NCBI GenBank assembly: GCA_035446985.1
Contig: DAOTGG010000013.1
Location: forward strand, 1-27,870
Length of the DNA: 27,870 nucleotides
Origin: JAQUSX01 sp035446985
GTDB taxonomy: Bacteria > Bacillota > Clostridia > Christensenellales > CAG-314
Direction of reading: 5' to 3'
The notes beneath the pieces are model-generated. The model was not told the origin of the DNA and did not search any database. It saw only the letters and a program-made list of their open reading frames with translations. The position numbers were made by a program, and so were the translations under genes. Of the stretch, positions 15,504 through 23,575 are shown piece after piece (position 1 is the stretch's first letter; the number at the start of each line of letters is the position of its first letter).

Positions 15504-16925
15504 ATGCTTTTGGCGGAACTTATAAAGGGATTAAAAAACGAAACAATAGGTTTTGATAACGTGGAAATATCATCTTTGGCTTGCGACACAGCGAACGTAA
15601 AAAAGGAAAGTTTGTTCTTTTGTATCAAGGGTGGACAAGCGGACGGACACGATTTTGCCGCAAAGGCGGTCTTTGACGGAGCGGTCGCGCTGGTAGCTGA
15701 AAGAAAGCTCGATATAGACGTGACGCAGATTATCGTGTCTGACGTCAGAGCGGTAATGGCGTTAATAGCGAAGAAATTTTATGACAATGCCGTTGACAAA
15801 CTTATTTTAATAGGGGTTGTCGGCACGAACGGCAAAACTTCCATCACATATTTAATAAATTCAATTTTGCGCCAAGCGGGACACGCAACGGCCGTAATTG
15901 GCACAAATGGCGTAATAATAGGCGATGAAAAATTTTCAACCGACCTTACCACGCCCGACCCGATAGAACTTCACGAATGGTTTTGGAAATTTTCCGAACT
16001 TAAAATAAAATACGTCGTTATGGAAGTTTCCGCTCACGCAATATATTACAAAAAAATAGAAGGTTTGCGTTTTGACGTAACCGTATTTACGAATTTTTCC
16101 CAGGACCACCTTGATTTTTTCCACAATATGAACGCTTACGCCGAAACGAAAATGAGCGTCTTTAATGAAAAATACACCAAAGTCGCGGTCGTAAATTCCG
16201 ACGACGAGCTTGGCAGACGCATAGTCACGGAAAACAAAATACCTATCGTGACGTATGGATACGAAGACGTCAGCGACATTTTCGCTATGGACTATGTTGA
16301 GAACAAAGACGGAATGGAATTTTTGATAAACATATACGACGAAGTCGAAAGAGTAGGATTTTATATGCACGGAAAATTTAATTTGTACAATATTTTAGCG
16401 GCTGCGACAACAGCTAGAATCTTTGGAATAAAACTAAAAACGATTACACAAGGTATAAAAAACGTCAAGCGCATAGACGGAAGAAACGAGACTTTTTATA
16501 TGGGCGGCAAAAAAATCGTTGTAGATTTTGCCCACACTCCCGACGGCATCACCAATATTTTGAGTTATCTAAAAGAAGCTTCCGACGGTAAACTTATCGT
16601 AGTTTTCGGGTGCGGCGGAAACCGTGACAAATTCAAAAGACCGTTGATGGCAATGGCGGTTTCAAAATACGCTAATTTTGCCGTCGTGACGGACGATAAC
16701 CCGAGATACGAAAATCCTGAAACTATCGTTAACGAGATACTGGGCGGTATGGAATGTCAATATATCGTTATTCACAGCCGCAAAAATGCTATCGAGCACG
16801 CTATCGAAATGGCTGAAAAAGGCGACACTGTCGCGATTTTGGGTAAAGGAGCGGAAACTTATCAAGAAATAATGGGCAGAAAAATCCCGTTTTCCGATTA
16901 CGACGTTTTGCAAAAATATATCTAA
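15504..16925 (+). CDS. murE: MurE, UDP-MurNAc-tripeptide ligase (meso-DAP type)
   Basis: This 473-residue cytoplasmic ATP-dependent ligase adds the third peptide residue to UDP-MurNAc-L-Ala-D-Glu. It has the Mur-ligase ATP loop GTNGKTS (107-113), the central-domain segment TTPDPIELHEW and the C-terminal domain motif D398-N-P-R401. DNPR is the established determinant for meso-diaminopimelate rather than lysine. The start ATG has GGAGGG 7 bases upstream. It lies behind a terminator-like hairpin that leaves no room for a separate promoter. mraY follows after 15 bases. No murF, its usual neighbour, is present between them. Confidence 0.95.
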   Translation: MLLAELIKGLKNETIGFDNVEISSLACDTANVKKESLFFCIKGGQADGHDFAAKAVFDGAVALVAERKLDIDVTQIIVSDVRAVMALIAKKFYDNAVDKLILIGVVGTNGKTSITYLINSILRQAGHATAVIGTNGVIIGDEKFSTDLTTPDPIELHEWFWKFSELKIKYVVMEVSAHAIYYKKIEGLRFDVTVFTNFSQDHLDFFHNMNAYAETKMSVFNEKYTKVAVVNSDDELGRRIVTENKIPIVTYGYEDVSDIFAMDYVENKDGMEFLINIYDEVERVGFYMHGKFNLYNILAAATTARIFGIKLKTITQGIKNVKRIDGRNETFYMGGKKIVVDFAHTPDGITNILSYLKEASDGKLIVVFGCGGNRDKFKRPLMAMAVSKYANFAVVTDDNPRYENPETIVNEILGGMECQYIVIHSRKNAIEHAIEMAEKGDTVAILGKGAETYQEIMGRKIPFSDYDVLQKYI

Positions 16926-16940
16926 GGATAGAAAAAAACT

Positions 16941-17936
16941 TTGAATCTGATTTATTTTACTATAGCTTTTTTGGTAAGTTTGGTCGTGTGCGGTATTACG
17001 TACGCGATACTAAAAAAAACGAAAGCGAAACAAGAGATATTGGAATACGTTACGGAACACAGCTCAAAAAGCGGAACGCCGACTATGGGCGGCATAGGTT
17101 TTTTGCTGGCTTTTGTCCTTTGCTCCGTTTTCAGCATAAAAAACAATGCGGAATTAGCTATCTTCAGCATAGTGGTTACGTGCGGTTTTGGCATAATCGG
17201 TTTTTTGGATGATTTTATTAAAATAAAATTCAAACGCAATCTTGGTCTGAGGGCTTATCAAAAAATATTGGCGCAACTATTAATATCAGTTATCGTTGCG
17301 ATATATGTAATAAAAAACCCTTTAATAGGTGGCGAATTAAAAATACCATTTACGAATAATTCGATAAATATTTTGGGTTGGATTTTTCCGCTGGTGATAT
17401 TCATTTTTCTCTCTTGCGTGAACGGAGTTAATCTGACCGACGGTCTTGACGGACTTGCGAGTTCGGTGACTTTGGTTTACCTCATATTTTTCTGTTTACT
17501 AACTTATATAGAAATTCAAAAACTTAATTACAACGGATATTCGGTTATGGCGCGCGAATATGAAAATTTGCTTATTTTGGGATTAATAGGCGCGGGGGTA
17601 TTGACCGCGTTTTTGGTTTACAACGCGTTTCCCGCTAAGATGTTTATGGGCGACGTCGGTTCGCTCGCTTTGGGTTCATTGGTAGCGTGTCTGTCGATTT
17701 TTACCCGAATGAGCCTGTATATTCCTATCTTGGGCATAGTTTACGTTATATCCTGTGTTTCGGTGATTTTGCAGGTGGGTTTTTTCAAAGTCACAAAAGG
17801 AAAGCGAATTTTTCTTATGGCGCCGTATCATCATCACTTGCAGGAAAAAGGGCTCAGCGAACCGAGAATTTGTATGATATATACCGCCGTTACTGCGGTT
17901 TTGGGCGGAGTGCTGGTCGCTATGTCGGCGGCATAA
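16941..17936 (+). CDS. mraY: MraY, phospho-MurNAc-pentapeptide translocase
   Basis: This 331-residue integral membrane enzyme transfers phospho-MurNAc-pentapeptide to undecaprenyl phosphate, forming lipid I. Around ten hydrophobic segments are visible. Signature motifs are SKSGTPTMGGIGF (about 34-46), the Mg-binding FLDDFIK, NLTDGLDGLA and the cytoplasmic APYHHHLQEKGLSE. The TTG start at 16941 is preceded by AAGGA with a 12-base spacer. The first membrane helix begins at residue 2, so no longer N-terminus is needed. It sits between murE and murD as in most dcw clusters, apart from the missing murF. Confidence 0.95.
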   Translation: MNLIYFTIAFLVSLVVCGITYAILKKTKAKQEILEYVTEHSSKSGTPTMGGIGFLLAFVLCSVFSIKNNAELAIFSIVVTCGFGIIGFLDDFIKIKFKRNLGLRAYQKILAQLLISVIVAIYVIKNPLIGGELKIPFTNNSINILGWIFPLVIFIFLSCVNGVNLTDGLDGLASSVTLVYLIFFCLLTYIEIQKLNYNGYSVMAREYENLLILGLIGAGVLTAFLVYNAFPAKMFMGDVGSLALGSLVACLSIFTRMSLYIPILGIVYVISCVSVILQVGFFKVTKGKRIFLMAPYHHHLQEKGLSEPRICMIYTAVTAVLGGVLVAMSAA

Positions 17937-17955
17937 TAAACGGGGTGAATGAAAA

Positions 17956-19242
17956 ATGAAAAATATTTTGATATACGGTAAAGGCAAAAGCGGCAAGGCT
18001 GTTGCGAAGCTGTTTGACGGTTATTCCGTGTATTTTTTTGACGACAATTTCGCTGATAAAAATGATTTAACATATATAGACGCGCAAAATCTTGTCGCTG
18101 AAATGGATTTAATGGTGATATCTCCGGGCATATCTTTCGACACTCCGCTTTGCAAAATTTATAAAGAAAACGGAGTTCCCATTAAAGGCGAGCTGGAAAT
18201 CGCAGCGTCGTTATATAAAGGTAAAATAGCGGCGGTTACGGGTACGAACGGCAAAACGACGGTTTGCCAGATGCTGTACGAGATATTAAATAACGCTAAT
18301 AAAAAATCTCTTTTGGCTGGAAATGTCGGTACTCCTTTTTCAGAGGTTTGTCTAACTGGCGACAGCGACACAATCGCCGTTATCGAAGCGTCGAGTTTTC
18401 AGCTTGAAAGATTTTACGGTTTTTCTCCGTATATTTCCGCCGTGACCAATCTCACGCCCGATCACTTAAATAGACATAAAACTATGAGCGAATACATAAA
18501 GGCGAAACAAAATATTTGCAAATATCAAACGGCGTTACAGCATACGGTATTAAATTATGAAGACAAAACCGTAAGAGAAAATTTCTCAAACGGCATTTCA
18601 CAAAAACACTTTTTCGGATATAACGATTCCTGCGAATGCCGTATCGAAAACGATTTTATTATTTGTCAAGATAAGGTAATATCTTTCACGCAAAAACACA
18701 AAGAATTTCGGCATATAAAAGAAAATTTAATGTGCGCCGCTACATTGGCAAGCATTATTGGGGCGGACGCCATAGCTATAGAAAACGGACTGAATAATTT
18801 TACGCCCGACAAGCACAGAATAGAGCTTGTCGGTTCGGTTGCGGGAGTAAACTTTTTTGACGACAGTAAGGCAACGAACGTTTATTCGGCGATAGCAAGC
18901 GTAAACAATTTTTCCGACGCGTTCGTTATTATGGGCGGAAGCGACAAAGGGTACGATTTTGAAGACTTTTTCGCCCAATGTTCGCCGAAATACATTTGCG
19001 CTTTCGGTCAGACAAAGCAAAAAATATATGACGCAGCCATTAGATGCGGTTTTTACAATATAGATATTGCGGATGACATAAAACAAGCTACCGAAAACTG
19101 TTACAGGCAAGCGTTATTAAGCGGCGGCGCGGTGCTGCTCGCGCCAGCGTGCGCAAGCTTTGATATGTTTAGCGACTACAAACAAAGGGGAGAGGCTTTC
19201 GTTGAAATTGTCAAAAATATCGTTTCAAAAAAACTTTTATAA
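17956..19242 (+). CDS. murD: MurD, UDP-MurNAc-L-alanine:D-glutamate ligase
   Basis: This 428-residue cytoplasmic ligase adds D-glutamate to UDP-MurNAc-L-Ala. The N-terminal Rossmann-like UDP-binding domain contains GKGKSGKAV (8-16) and VISPGIS. The ATP loop is GTNGKTT (96-102), and the C-terminal part has FFDDSKATN and MGGSDKGYDF, typical of MurD. GGGGTG lies 8 bases before the ATG. Its 3' end overlaps the start of ftsW by 41 bases, and the ftsW ribosome site is inside its coding sequence. Confidence 0.95.
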   Translation: MKNILIYGKGKSGKAVAKLFDGYSVYFFDDNFADKNDLTYIDAQNLVAEMDLMVISPGISFDTPLCKIYKENGVPIKGELEIAASLYKGKIAAVTGTNGKTTVCQMLYEILNNANKKSLLAGNVGTPFSEVCLTGDSDTIAVIEASSFQLERFYGFSPYISAVTNLTPDHLNRHKTMSEYIKAKQNICKYQTALQHTVLNYEDKTVRENFSNGISQKHFFGYNDSCECRIENDFIICQDKVISFTQKHKEFRHIKENLMCAATLASIIGADAIAIENGLNNFTPDKHRIELVGSVAGVNFFDDSKATNVYSAIASVNNFSDAFVIMGGSDKGYDFEDFFAQCSPKYICAFGQTKQKIYDAAIRCGFYNIDIADDIKQATENCYRQALLSGGAVLLAPACASFDMFSDYKQRGEAFVEIVKNIVSKKLL

Positions 19243-20326
19243 GTTTGATTACATACTTTTAATTGCCGTACTCGCTTTGGTCGGTATCGGGTTGCTTTTT
19301 GTCTATTCAGCAAGCAACTATTCCGCCCAAAACGATTTTGGCAACCCTTATTATTTTGTAATAAAACAGGCTGTAGGGGCTTTTTTGGGACTTATCGCGA
19401 TGGTTTTAGCCTTTTTTATCGACGTCGACAAGATGAAAAAAATAGCATTGCCTTTAATTATCGCCAGTTTTGTTATGCTCGCTCTCGTTTTTATTCCAAA
19501 AATCGGAGTGGAAAATTACGGCGCGAAAAGATGGATAAATCTTTATTTTTTCACTTTTCAACCCAGCGAAATAGCAAAATTCGCTTATGTTTTATTTTGC
19601 GCCTGGTATGTCGGTCTGCCGAAAGTCGATATGAATAAATTTCGCTACACGCTGCCCATTTTCGGCATTGGGTGTTTGGGCTGCGTTTTAATTATTTTGG
19701 AGCCTAATATGTCCATTACGGTGTGTTTCGGCTTGCTTATGCTCGTAATGGCGTTTGTAGGCGGCGCAAGCATAAAAACTATGCTTATGGTAATATTGCC
19801 GCTTGCCGTCGTTTTTCCGCTTTTAATCGTACTTGAGCCGTACAGAATGGAAAGACTTTTGGCTTTTATCGACCCGTGGAAAAGCCCCAAAGACGAAGGT
19901 TATCAGCTTATTCAGTCTTTGTACGCGTTAGGCAGCGGCGGCTGGTTTGGCGTGGGACTGTTTAACAGCAGGCAAAAACTCGAATTTTTACCTTTTGCGG
20001 AAAGCGATTTTATTTTTTCCATTATAGGTGAAGAATGGGGACTTATCGGCGCGCTTATCGTCACCGCTTTATTTTTTATCGTAATCTATCGGGGAATAAG
20101 GTTAGCCGTCAACGCTGAAACAAAATACAAATCTATGATAGCGTCGGGAATAAGCGCGGTCATAGCTTTGCAGACTCTTATCAATTTGGCGGTAGTAACG
20201 GGCAGTATTCCGCCGACGGGACTTCCCTTGCCTTTTATTAGTTATGGCGGCACTTCTTTGGTAATGTTTATGTTTGCTTCGGGAATATTGTTAAATCTTT
20301 CAAAAACCCCGCGCAACACAATTTAG
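19202..20326 (+). CDS. ftsW: FtsW/SpoVE-type SEDS glycosyltransferase
   Basis: This 374-residue membrane protein with about ten transmembrane helices polymerises lipid II into septal glycan with its partner FtsI. SEDS signatures are YSAS (helix 1), AKRWINLYFFTFQPSEIAKFA, YQLIQSLYALGSGGWFGVGL, EFLPFAESDFIFSIIGEEWG (with the family's conserved acidic residues) and GLPLPFISYGGTSL. The start is a TTG at 19202, 6 bases after GGGGAGAGG; it overlaps murD by 41 bases and is presumably coupled. A longer in-frame TTG at 19160 lies upstream of the ribosome site. SpoVE, the sporulation paralogue, cannot be excluded by sequence, but the cluster position favours division. Confidence 0.93.
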   Translation: MKLSKISFQKNFYKFDYILLIAVLALVGIGLLFVYSASNYSAQNDFGNPYYFVIKQAVGAFLGLIAMVLAFFIDVDKMKKIALPLIIASFVMLALVFIPKIGVENYGAKRWINLYFFTFQPSEIAKFAYVLFCAWYVGLPKVDMNKFRYTLPIFGIGCLGCVLIILEPNMSITVCFGLLMLVMAFVGGASIKTMLMVILPLAVVFPLLIVLEPYRMERLLAFIDPWKSPKDEGYQLIQSLYALGSGGWFGVGLFNSRQKLEFLPFAESDFIFSIIGEEWGLIGALIVTALFFIVIYRGIRLAVNAETKYKSMIASGISAVIALQTLINLAVVTGSIPPTGLPLPFISYGGTSLVMFMFASGILLNLSKTPRNTI

Positions 20327-20392
20327 GGCTTTTCGCCATATTATACTATTAAGAAGATACACGGCAGACAATGTCTTCAATTATTTTTTCGG

Positions 20393-20429
20393 TAACGGAA
20401 GCGAAGGTAAATATTAGTTGCTTCCGTTA
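20393..20429 (+). other. Leader hairpin upstream of murA
   Basis: A perfect 10-bp inverted repeat TAACGGAAGC / GCTTCCGTTA with a 17-base loop ends 33 bases before the murA ATG. No real U-tract follows, so it is not a good terminator. The 136-base gap after ftsW also has TATACT/TATTAT boxes around 20339-20347, without a matching -35 box. Confidence 0.4.
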
Positions 20430-20462
20430 TTGAAATTTAACACGCAACAACGGAGAAAACAA

Positions 20463-21719
20463 ATGGAAAAATTTTTGATTGAGGGCGGTCACAAGCTAAA
20501 CGGAGAAGTCAGCGTTTGTAAAGCGAAAAACTGCGTTCTCGCTTTATTAGCGGCATCAGTTTTGACAGACGAATTAGTAATAATAAAGGATTGCCCAAAG
20601 ATCGCCGATGTCGTCAGCATGATAAACATTTTGGAATCAATCGGCGTAAAAACAAAATGGGTTGACGGCGATATACATATTGACAGCTCAAATATTACCG
20701 ACCACGAAATACCCGAGACATTGGCAAAAGAAATCCGCAGCTCGATTTTTCTTGTCGGTTCGATTTTGGGTAGAATTAAACACGCAAAATCGGTTTTTCC
20801 CGGCGGCTGCGAAATCGGTTTACGTCCCATTGACCTGCATTTAAAAGGCTTAAAAGACCTGAACGTCATTGTTACGGAAGAAGGCGGCTATATTTATTTT
20901 GACGGCAAGAACGCCCGAGGCAATAATATTCATCTCGATTTTCCAAGCGTGGGCGCAACCGAAAATATAATAATGGCGGCTGTACTGACTAACGGCGTTA
21001 CGGTACTCACAAACGCCGCGAAAGAACCCGAGATTGTGGCTTTGGCGGATTTTTTGCAGGTAATGGGCGCGAAAATCGGCGGAGCGGGAAGCAGCACAAT
21101 TATTATAGAGGGCGTAAAAAAATTAAACGGGGCGGTCTTTACCCCGATTCCCGACAGAATTTCAGCAGGCACGTTTTTGCTTGCGGGCGCGATTACGGGC
21201 GGTGAAGTTTGCGTAAAAAACTGTTGCCCAAAGCATATGAGCGCGCTTATCAGTAAAATCGACGGCGTAGCGGGGGATATCAAGGCATATCGAAACGAAA
21301 TATATATAAAAGGCTATAAAAAACATAAAAGCGTAAATCTTATCGAAACTCAGCCGTATCCGGGTTTTCCGACAGACTTGCAAGCCCAGATTACCGCGCT
21401 GGAATGCGTAGCCGATGGTACTTCAATAGTTGTTGAGAATATGTTTGAAACCCGTTTTAAGCACGTTACGGAGCTACTGAAAATGGGCGCGGATATCACA
21501 GTAAGAGACCGCGCGGCAATTATCAGAGGCGTGAAAAATCTTCATGGGGCGCAAGTTTCGGCGTCTGATTTACGCGCGGGCGCGGCGTTGGTTTTGGCGG
21601 GACTAAAAGCCGAAGGCGTAACCGAAGTAATAAACGTTAAGCAAATCGACAGAGGCTATTATAATTTTGAAGAAAGACTGCGTTCATTAGGAGCGTCCAT
21701 TAAAAGAGTAGATAATTAG
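20463..21719 (+). CDS. murA: MurA, UDP-GlcNAc 1-carboxyvinyltransferase
   Basis: This 418-residue cytoplasmic enzyme transfers enolpyruvate from PEP to UDP-GlcNAc, the first committed step of peptidoglycan synthesis and the fosfomycin target. The catalytic Cys116 is in PGGCEIGLRPID, Lys22-Asn23 match the family's substrate-binding pair, and YPGFPTDLQAQ holds the conserved Asp. With Cys rather than Asp at position 116 it is predicted to be fosfomycin-sensitive. ATG 20463 has GGAG 7 bases upstream; a longer TTG start at 20418 lies within the leader hairpin and is rejected. It closes the cell-wall cluster. Confidence 0.95.
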   Translation: MEKFLIEGGHKLNGEVSVCKAKNCVLALLAASVLTDELVIIKDCPKIADVVSMINILESIGVKTKWVDGDIHIDSSNITDHEIPETLAKEIRSSIFLVGSILGRIKHAKSVFPGGCEIGLRPIDLHLKGLKDLNVIVTEEGGYIYFDGKNARGNNIHLDFPSVGATENIIMAAVLTNGVTVLTNAAKEPEIVALADFLQVMGAKIGGAGSSTIIIEGVKKLNGAVFTPIPDRISAGTFLLAGAITGGEVCVKNCCPKHMSALISKIDGVAGDIKAYRNEIYIKGYKKHKSVNLIETQPYPGFPTDLQAQITALECVADGTSIVVENMFETRFKHVTELLKMGADITVRDRAAIIRGVKNLHGAQVSASDLRAGAALVLAGLKAEGVTEVINVKQIDRGYYNFEERLRSLGASIKRVDN

Positions 21720-21758
21720 CTATAAATATCAAAATATATATAAACAAAACTTATTTTA

Positions 21759-21801
21759 GCATCAAAAAAATCGCGGACTTTTTTCCTGATTTTTTTGATG
21801 C
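21759..21801. terminator. Terminator-like 14-bp inverted repeat after murA
   Basis: GCATCAAAAAAATC (21759-21772) and GATTTTTTTGATGC (21788-21801) are perfectly complementary, with a 15-base loop. The A- and T-runs are inside the stem, so it is nearly symmetric and could act on either strand. A Ts-only stretch (21780-21784) lies in the loop. It is the only hairpin in the 191 bases between murA and sdaA. Confidence 0.55.
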
Positions 21802-21874
21802 AAACTTTATTTAAAAGGCGTTTTTTAAGTGAATAAAGGTATAAAAATAGCTGATAAAACCGTATCTCATTTAA

Positions 21875-21903
21875 TTGCCGTCTGATAATCTTAGTGCTAT
21901 AAT
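21875..21903 (+). promoter_or_regulatory. Promoter of sdaA, predicted leaderless
   Basis: TTGCCG (21875-21880), a 17-base spacer and an extended, perfect -10 (TGC-TATAAT, hexamer 21898-21903) end exactly 7 bases before ATG 21911. Transcription should start at the A of the ATG. No ribosome site exists between them. Confidence 0.78.
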
Positions 21904-21910
21904 CTAACCT

Positions 21911-23110
21911 ATGAAATCGATAAAAGAGTTATTTAAAATCGGCAGAGGTCCCAGCAGCTCGCATACCATGGGTCCCGAAAAAGCCGCAAAATTATTTATA
22001 AAAGAATATCCGACAGCGGACAGTTTTGCCGTTACGCTGTTCGGTTCGCTTGCCAAAACGGGAAGAGGACACGGTACGGACACGGTTTTGAAAAAAACTT
22101 TGGTTTTACCTACCGACGTAATTTTTGACGACGAAACCGAAGTAGCGCATCCCAATACTTTTGATATGTACGCTTTTCGTGACGGAGTAAAACTCGGCAA
22201 ATGGCGCGTTCGCAGCGTAGGCGGCGGCGATATAAAAATTTTGGGTAAAAAAATTGCCATATCGCCCGAAGTTTATCCGATAAAGCACTTCAAAGATATA
22301 GCTACTTACTGTCTTTTCAAAGAAATACGACTCAGCGATTTTGTTGAAGAATGCGAAGGCACAGAAATTTACGACTACTTGCGTATTGTCTGGGACTCGA
22401 TGAAAAGCACAATCCGCGCTGGGCTTAACGCGACTGGAATACTGCCTGGCGGACTTAATATCAGCAAAAAAGCGAAATTATTGTACAGTCAAAAACATAT
22501 AGACGAATCTCCCATTACGAGAGAACACAGATTAGTCTGCTCTTACGCGTATGCGACCAGCGAACAAAACGCGTCGGGCGAAGTGGTGGTCACCGCCCCG
22601 ACTTGCGGCGCAAGCGGAGTATTGCCCGCCGTACTTAAATACGTTCAGGATAAGGAAAAGCTGTCCGACGAGAAAATATTGAAAGGTTTGGCTGTCGCGG
22701 GACTTATTGGCAATATTGTAAAAACTAACGCTTCAATAAGCGGCGCGGAATGCGGCTGTCAAGCCGAAATAGGCACCGCCTGCTCTATGGCTGCCGCGGC
22801 TTTGGCGGAAATTTACGAAATGGATATCGACCAGATAGAGTACGCCGCAGAAATGCCTTTTGAGCATCACCTCGGGCTTACCTGCGACCCCGTTTGCGGA
22901 CTTGTGCAGATACCTTGCATCGAGCGAAACGCAGTCGCCGCAATGCGCGCGATAAACGCTCTTTCACTCGCAAACTTTTTGACAAATACGAGAAAAGTTT
23001 CTTTCGATATTATCATCCAAACGATGTACCGCACGGGCAAAGATATGAGAGCTATTTACCGTGAAACTTCCAAAGGCGGTCTTGCAAAACTTTACGTTTC
23101 TAACGACTGA
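21911..23110 (+). CDS. sdaA: L-serine dehydratase, single-chain iron-sulfur type
   Basis: This 399-residue enzyme deaminates L-serine to pyruvate using a [4Fe-4S] cluster. The beta domain (about 1-150) carries GPSSSHTMGP. The alpha domain holds TAPTCGASGVLPAVL, SGAECGCQAEIGTACSMAAAALAEI and CDPVCGLVQIPCIERN, which supply the cluster cysteines. The two domains, separate proteins SdaAB and SdaAA in Bacillus, are joined here as in SdaA of E. coli, although the chain is shorter than the roughly 454 residues there. The gene has its own promoter and is terminated downstream, so it is monocistronic. Translation is predicted to be leaderless. Confidence 0.94.
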   Translation: MKSIKELFKIGRGPSSSHTMGPEKAAKLFIKEYPTADSFAVTLFGSLAKTGRGHGTDTVLKKTLVLPTDVIFDDETEVAHPNTFDMYAFRDGVKLGKWRVRSVGGGDIKILGKKIAISPEVYPIKHFKDIATYCLFKEIRLSDFVEECEGTEIYDYLRIVWDSMKSTIRAGLNATGILPGGLNISKKAKLLYSQKHIDESPITREHRLVCSYAYATSEQNASGEVVVTAPTCGASGVLPAVLKYVQDKEKLSDEKILKGLAVAGLIGNIVKTNASISGAECGCQAEIGTACSMAAAALAEIYEMDIDQIEYAAEMPFEHHLGLTCDPVCGLVQIPCIERNAVAAMRAINALSLANFLTNTRKVSFDIIIQTMYRTGKDMRAIYRETSKGGLAKLYVSND

Positions 23111-23138
23111 TTTTATATAAAATTTAATAAAAATTTTA

Positions 23139-23168
23139 CCGTTGAAATATCTCTTTCAACGGTTTTTT
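23139..23168 (+). terminator. Rho-independent terminator after sdaA
   Basis: The stem CCGTTGAAA / TTTCAACGG (23139-23147 and 23154-23162) has a 6-base loop and is followed by T6. Confidence 0.9.
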
Positions 23169-23215
23169 ATTGAAAATAAATTTCTACTATAAACGCAAAA
23201 AATCAAAAAATAGAC

Positions 23216-23240
23216 AAAAAAAGAAGTCCGTATTTGGACT
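23216..23240 (-). terminator. Terminator of the XRE regulator gene (minus strand)
   Basis: On the minus strand AGTCC / GGACT (23240-23236 and 23229-23225) with a 6-base loop is followed by TTC and seven Ts. It starts 15 bases after the stop codon of the regulator. Confidence 0.7.
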
Positions 23241-23254
23241 AATTAAAAGACTTG

Positions 23255-23482
23255 TCAGTAATCGGAAATGCCGAGCAGGTAATCTGACGAAACGCTGTAA
23301 AACTCGCAAAGTTTTTTTAGATTTTCAAAACTCGGTTCGCTTGTTCCGTATTCATAACGTACATAAGACTGCTGGCGTATTCCCAAAGCCTCCGCCAGTT
23401 GCCTTTGGGTGTATCCGTTTTGAACACGCAATTCACGCAACCGTTCGGCTGAAATACTGGTAATTTTTGGTAAAATTTTCAT
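23255..23482 (-). CDS. Small XRE-family HTH repressor
   Basis: This 75-residue protein is almost entirely one Cro/CI-type helix-turn-helix domain: RLRELRVQNGYTQRQLAEALGIRQQSYVRYEYGTSEPSFENLKKLCEFYSVSSDYLLGI. The recognition helix falls in GIRQQSYVRYE. With no extra domain, any signal would have to be sensed through concentration or a partner. The ATG at 23482 is chosen over one at 23503 because the -10 box lies between them and ends 9 bases upstream. There is no ribosome site. Two matching palindromes (23493-23515 and 23524-23542) upstream are the likely operators, the nearer one overlapping its promoter, so autorepression is expected. It resembles phage-type or stand-alone regulators. The divergent transcript is its probable target. 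Confidence 0.85.
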   Translation of the reverse strand: MKILPKITSISAERLRELRVQNGYTQRQLAEALGIRQQSYVRYEYGTSEPSFENLKKLCEFYSVSSDYLLGISDY

Positions 23483-23486
23483 ATCG

Positions 23487-23516
23487 TTGACATTATACAG
23501 CATTAGGCTGTATAAT
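23487..23516 (+). promoter_or_regulatory. Rightward promoter with perfect consensus boxes
   Basis: A consensus TTGACA (23487-23492) and a consensus TATAAT (23511-23516) are separated by 18 bases. The predicted start is near 23523. It is the best sigma-A match in the window, yet no protein-coding gene lies directly downstream. Confidence 0.75.
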
Positions 23517-23519
23517 CAA
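23492..23519 (-). promoter_or_regulatory. Leftward promoter of the XRE gene
   Basis: On the minus strand TTGATT (23519-23514), a 16-base spacer and TATAAT (23497-23492) precede the ATG at 23482 by 9 bases. It lies face to face with, and overlaps, the rightward promoter at 23487-23516. Confidence 0.6.
23493..23515. promoter_or_regulatory. Operator 1 of the XRE repressor
   Basis: TTATACAGC-N5-GCTGTATAA is a perfect 9-bp inverted repeat. It fills the spacer and enters the -10 box of the rightward promoter, and covers the -10 box and spacer of the leftward one. One bound dimer would block both. Confidence 0.75.
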
Positions 23520-23523
23520 TAAA

Positions 23524-23542
23524 TTACAGCTATACGCTGTAA
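23524..23542. promoter_or_regulatory. Operator 2 of the XRE repressor
   Basis: TTACAGC-N5-GCTGTAA shares the core ACAGC-N5-GCTGT with operator 1. The centres are 29 bp apart, close to three helical turns. It lies at about +2 to +20 of the rightward transcript, where it would also form an RNA hairpin. Confidence 0.7.
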
Positions 23543-23575
23543 AATATACCATCTCTTTCAAAGCTCTTGCTTTGG

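Noticed and set aside
23170..23463. 97-codon plus-strand open frame after sdaA
   Set aside because: It starts with a Lys-rich stretch from A-rich DNA and then runs antisense to the XRE gene. It has no ribosome site and lies behind the sdaA terminator.
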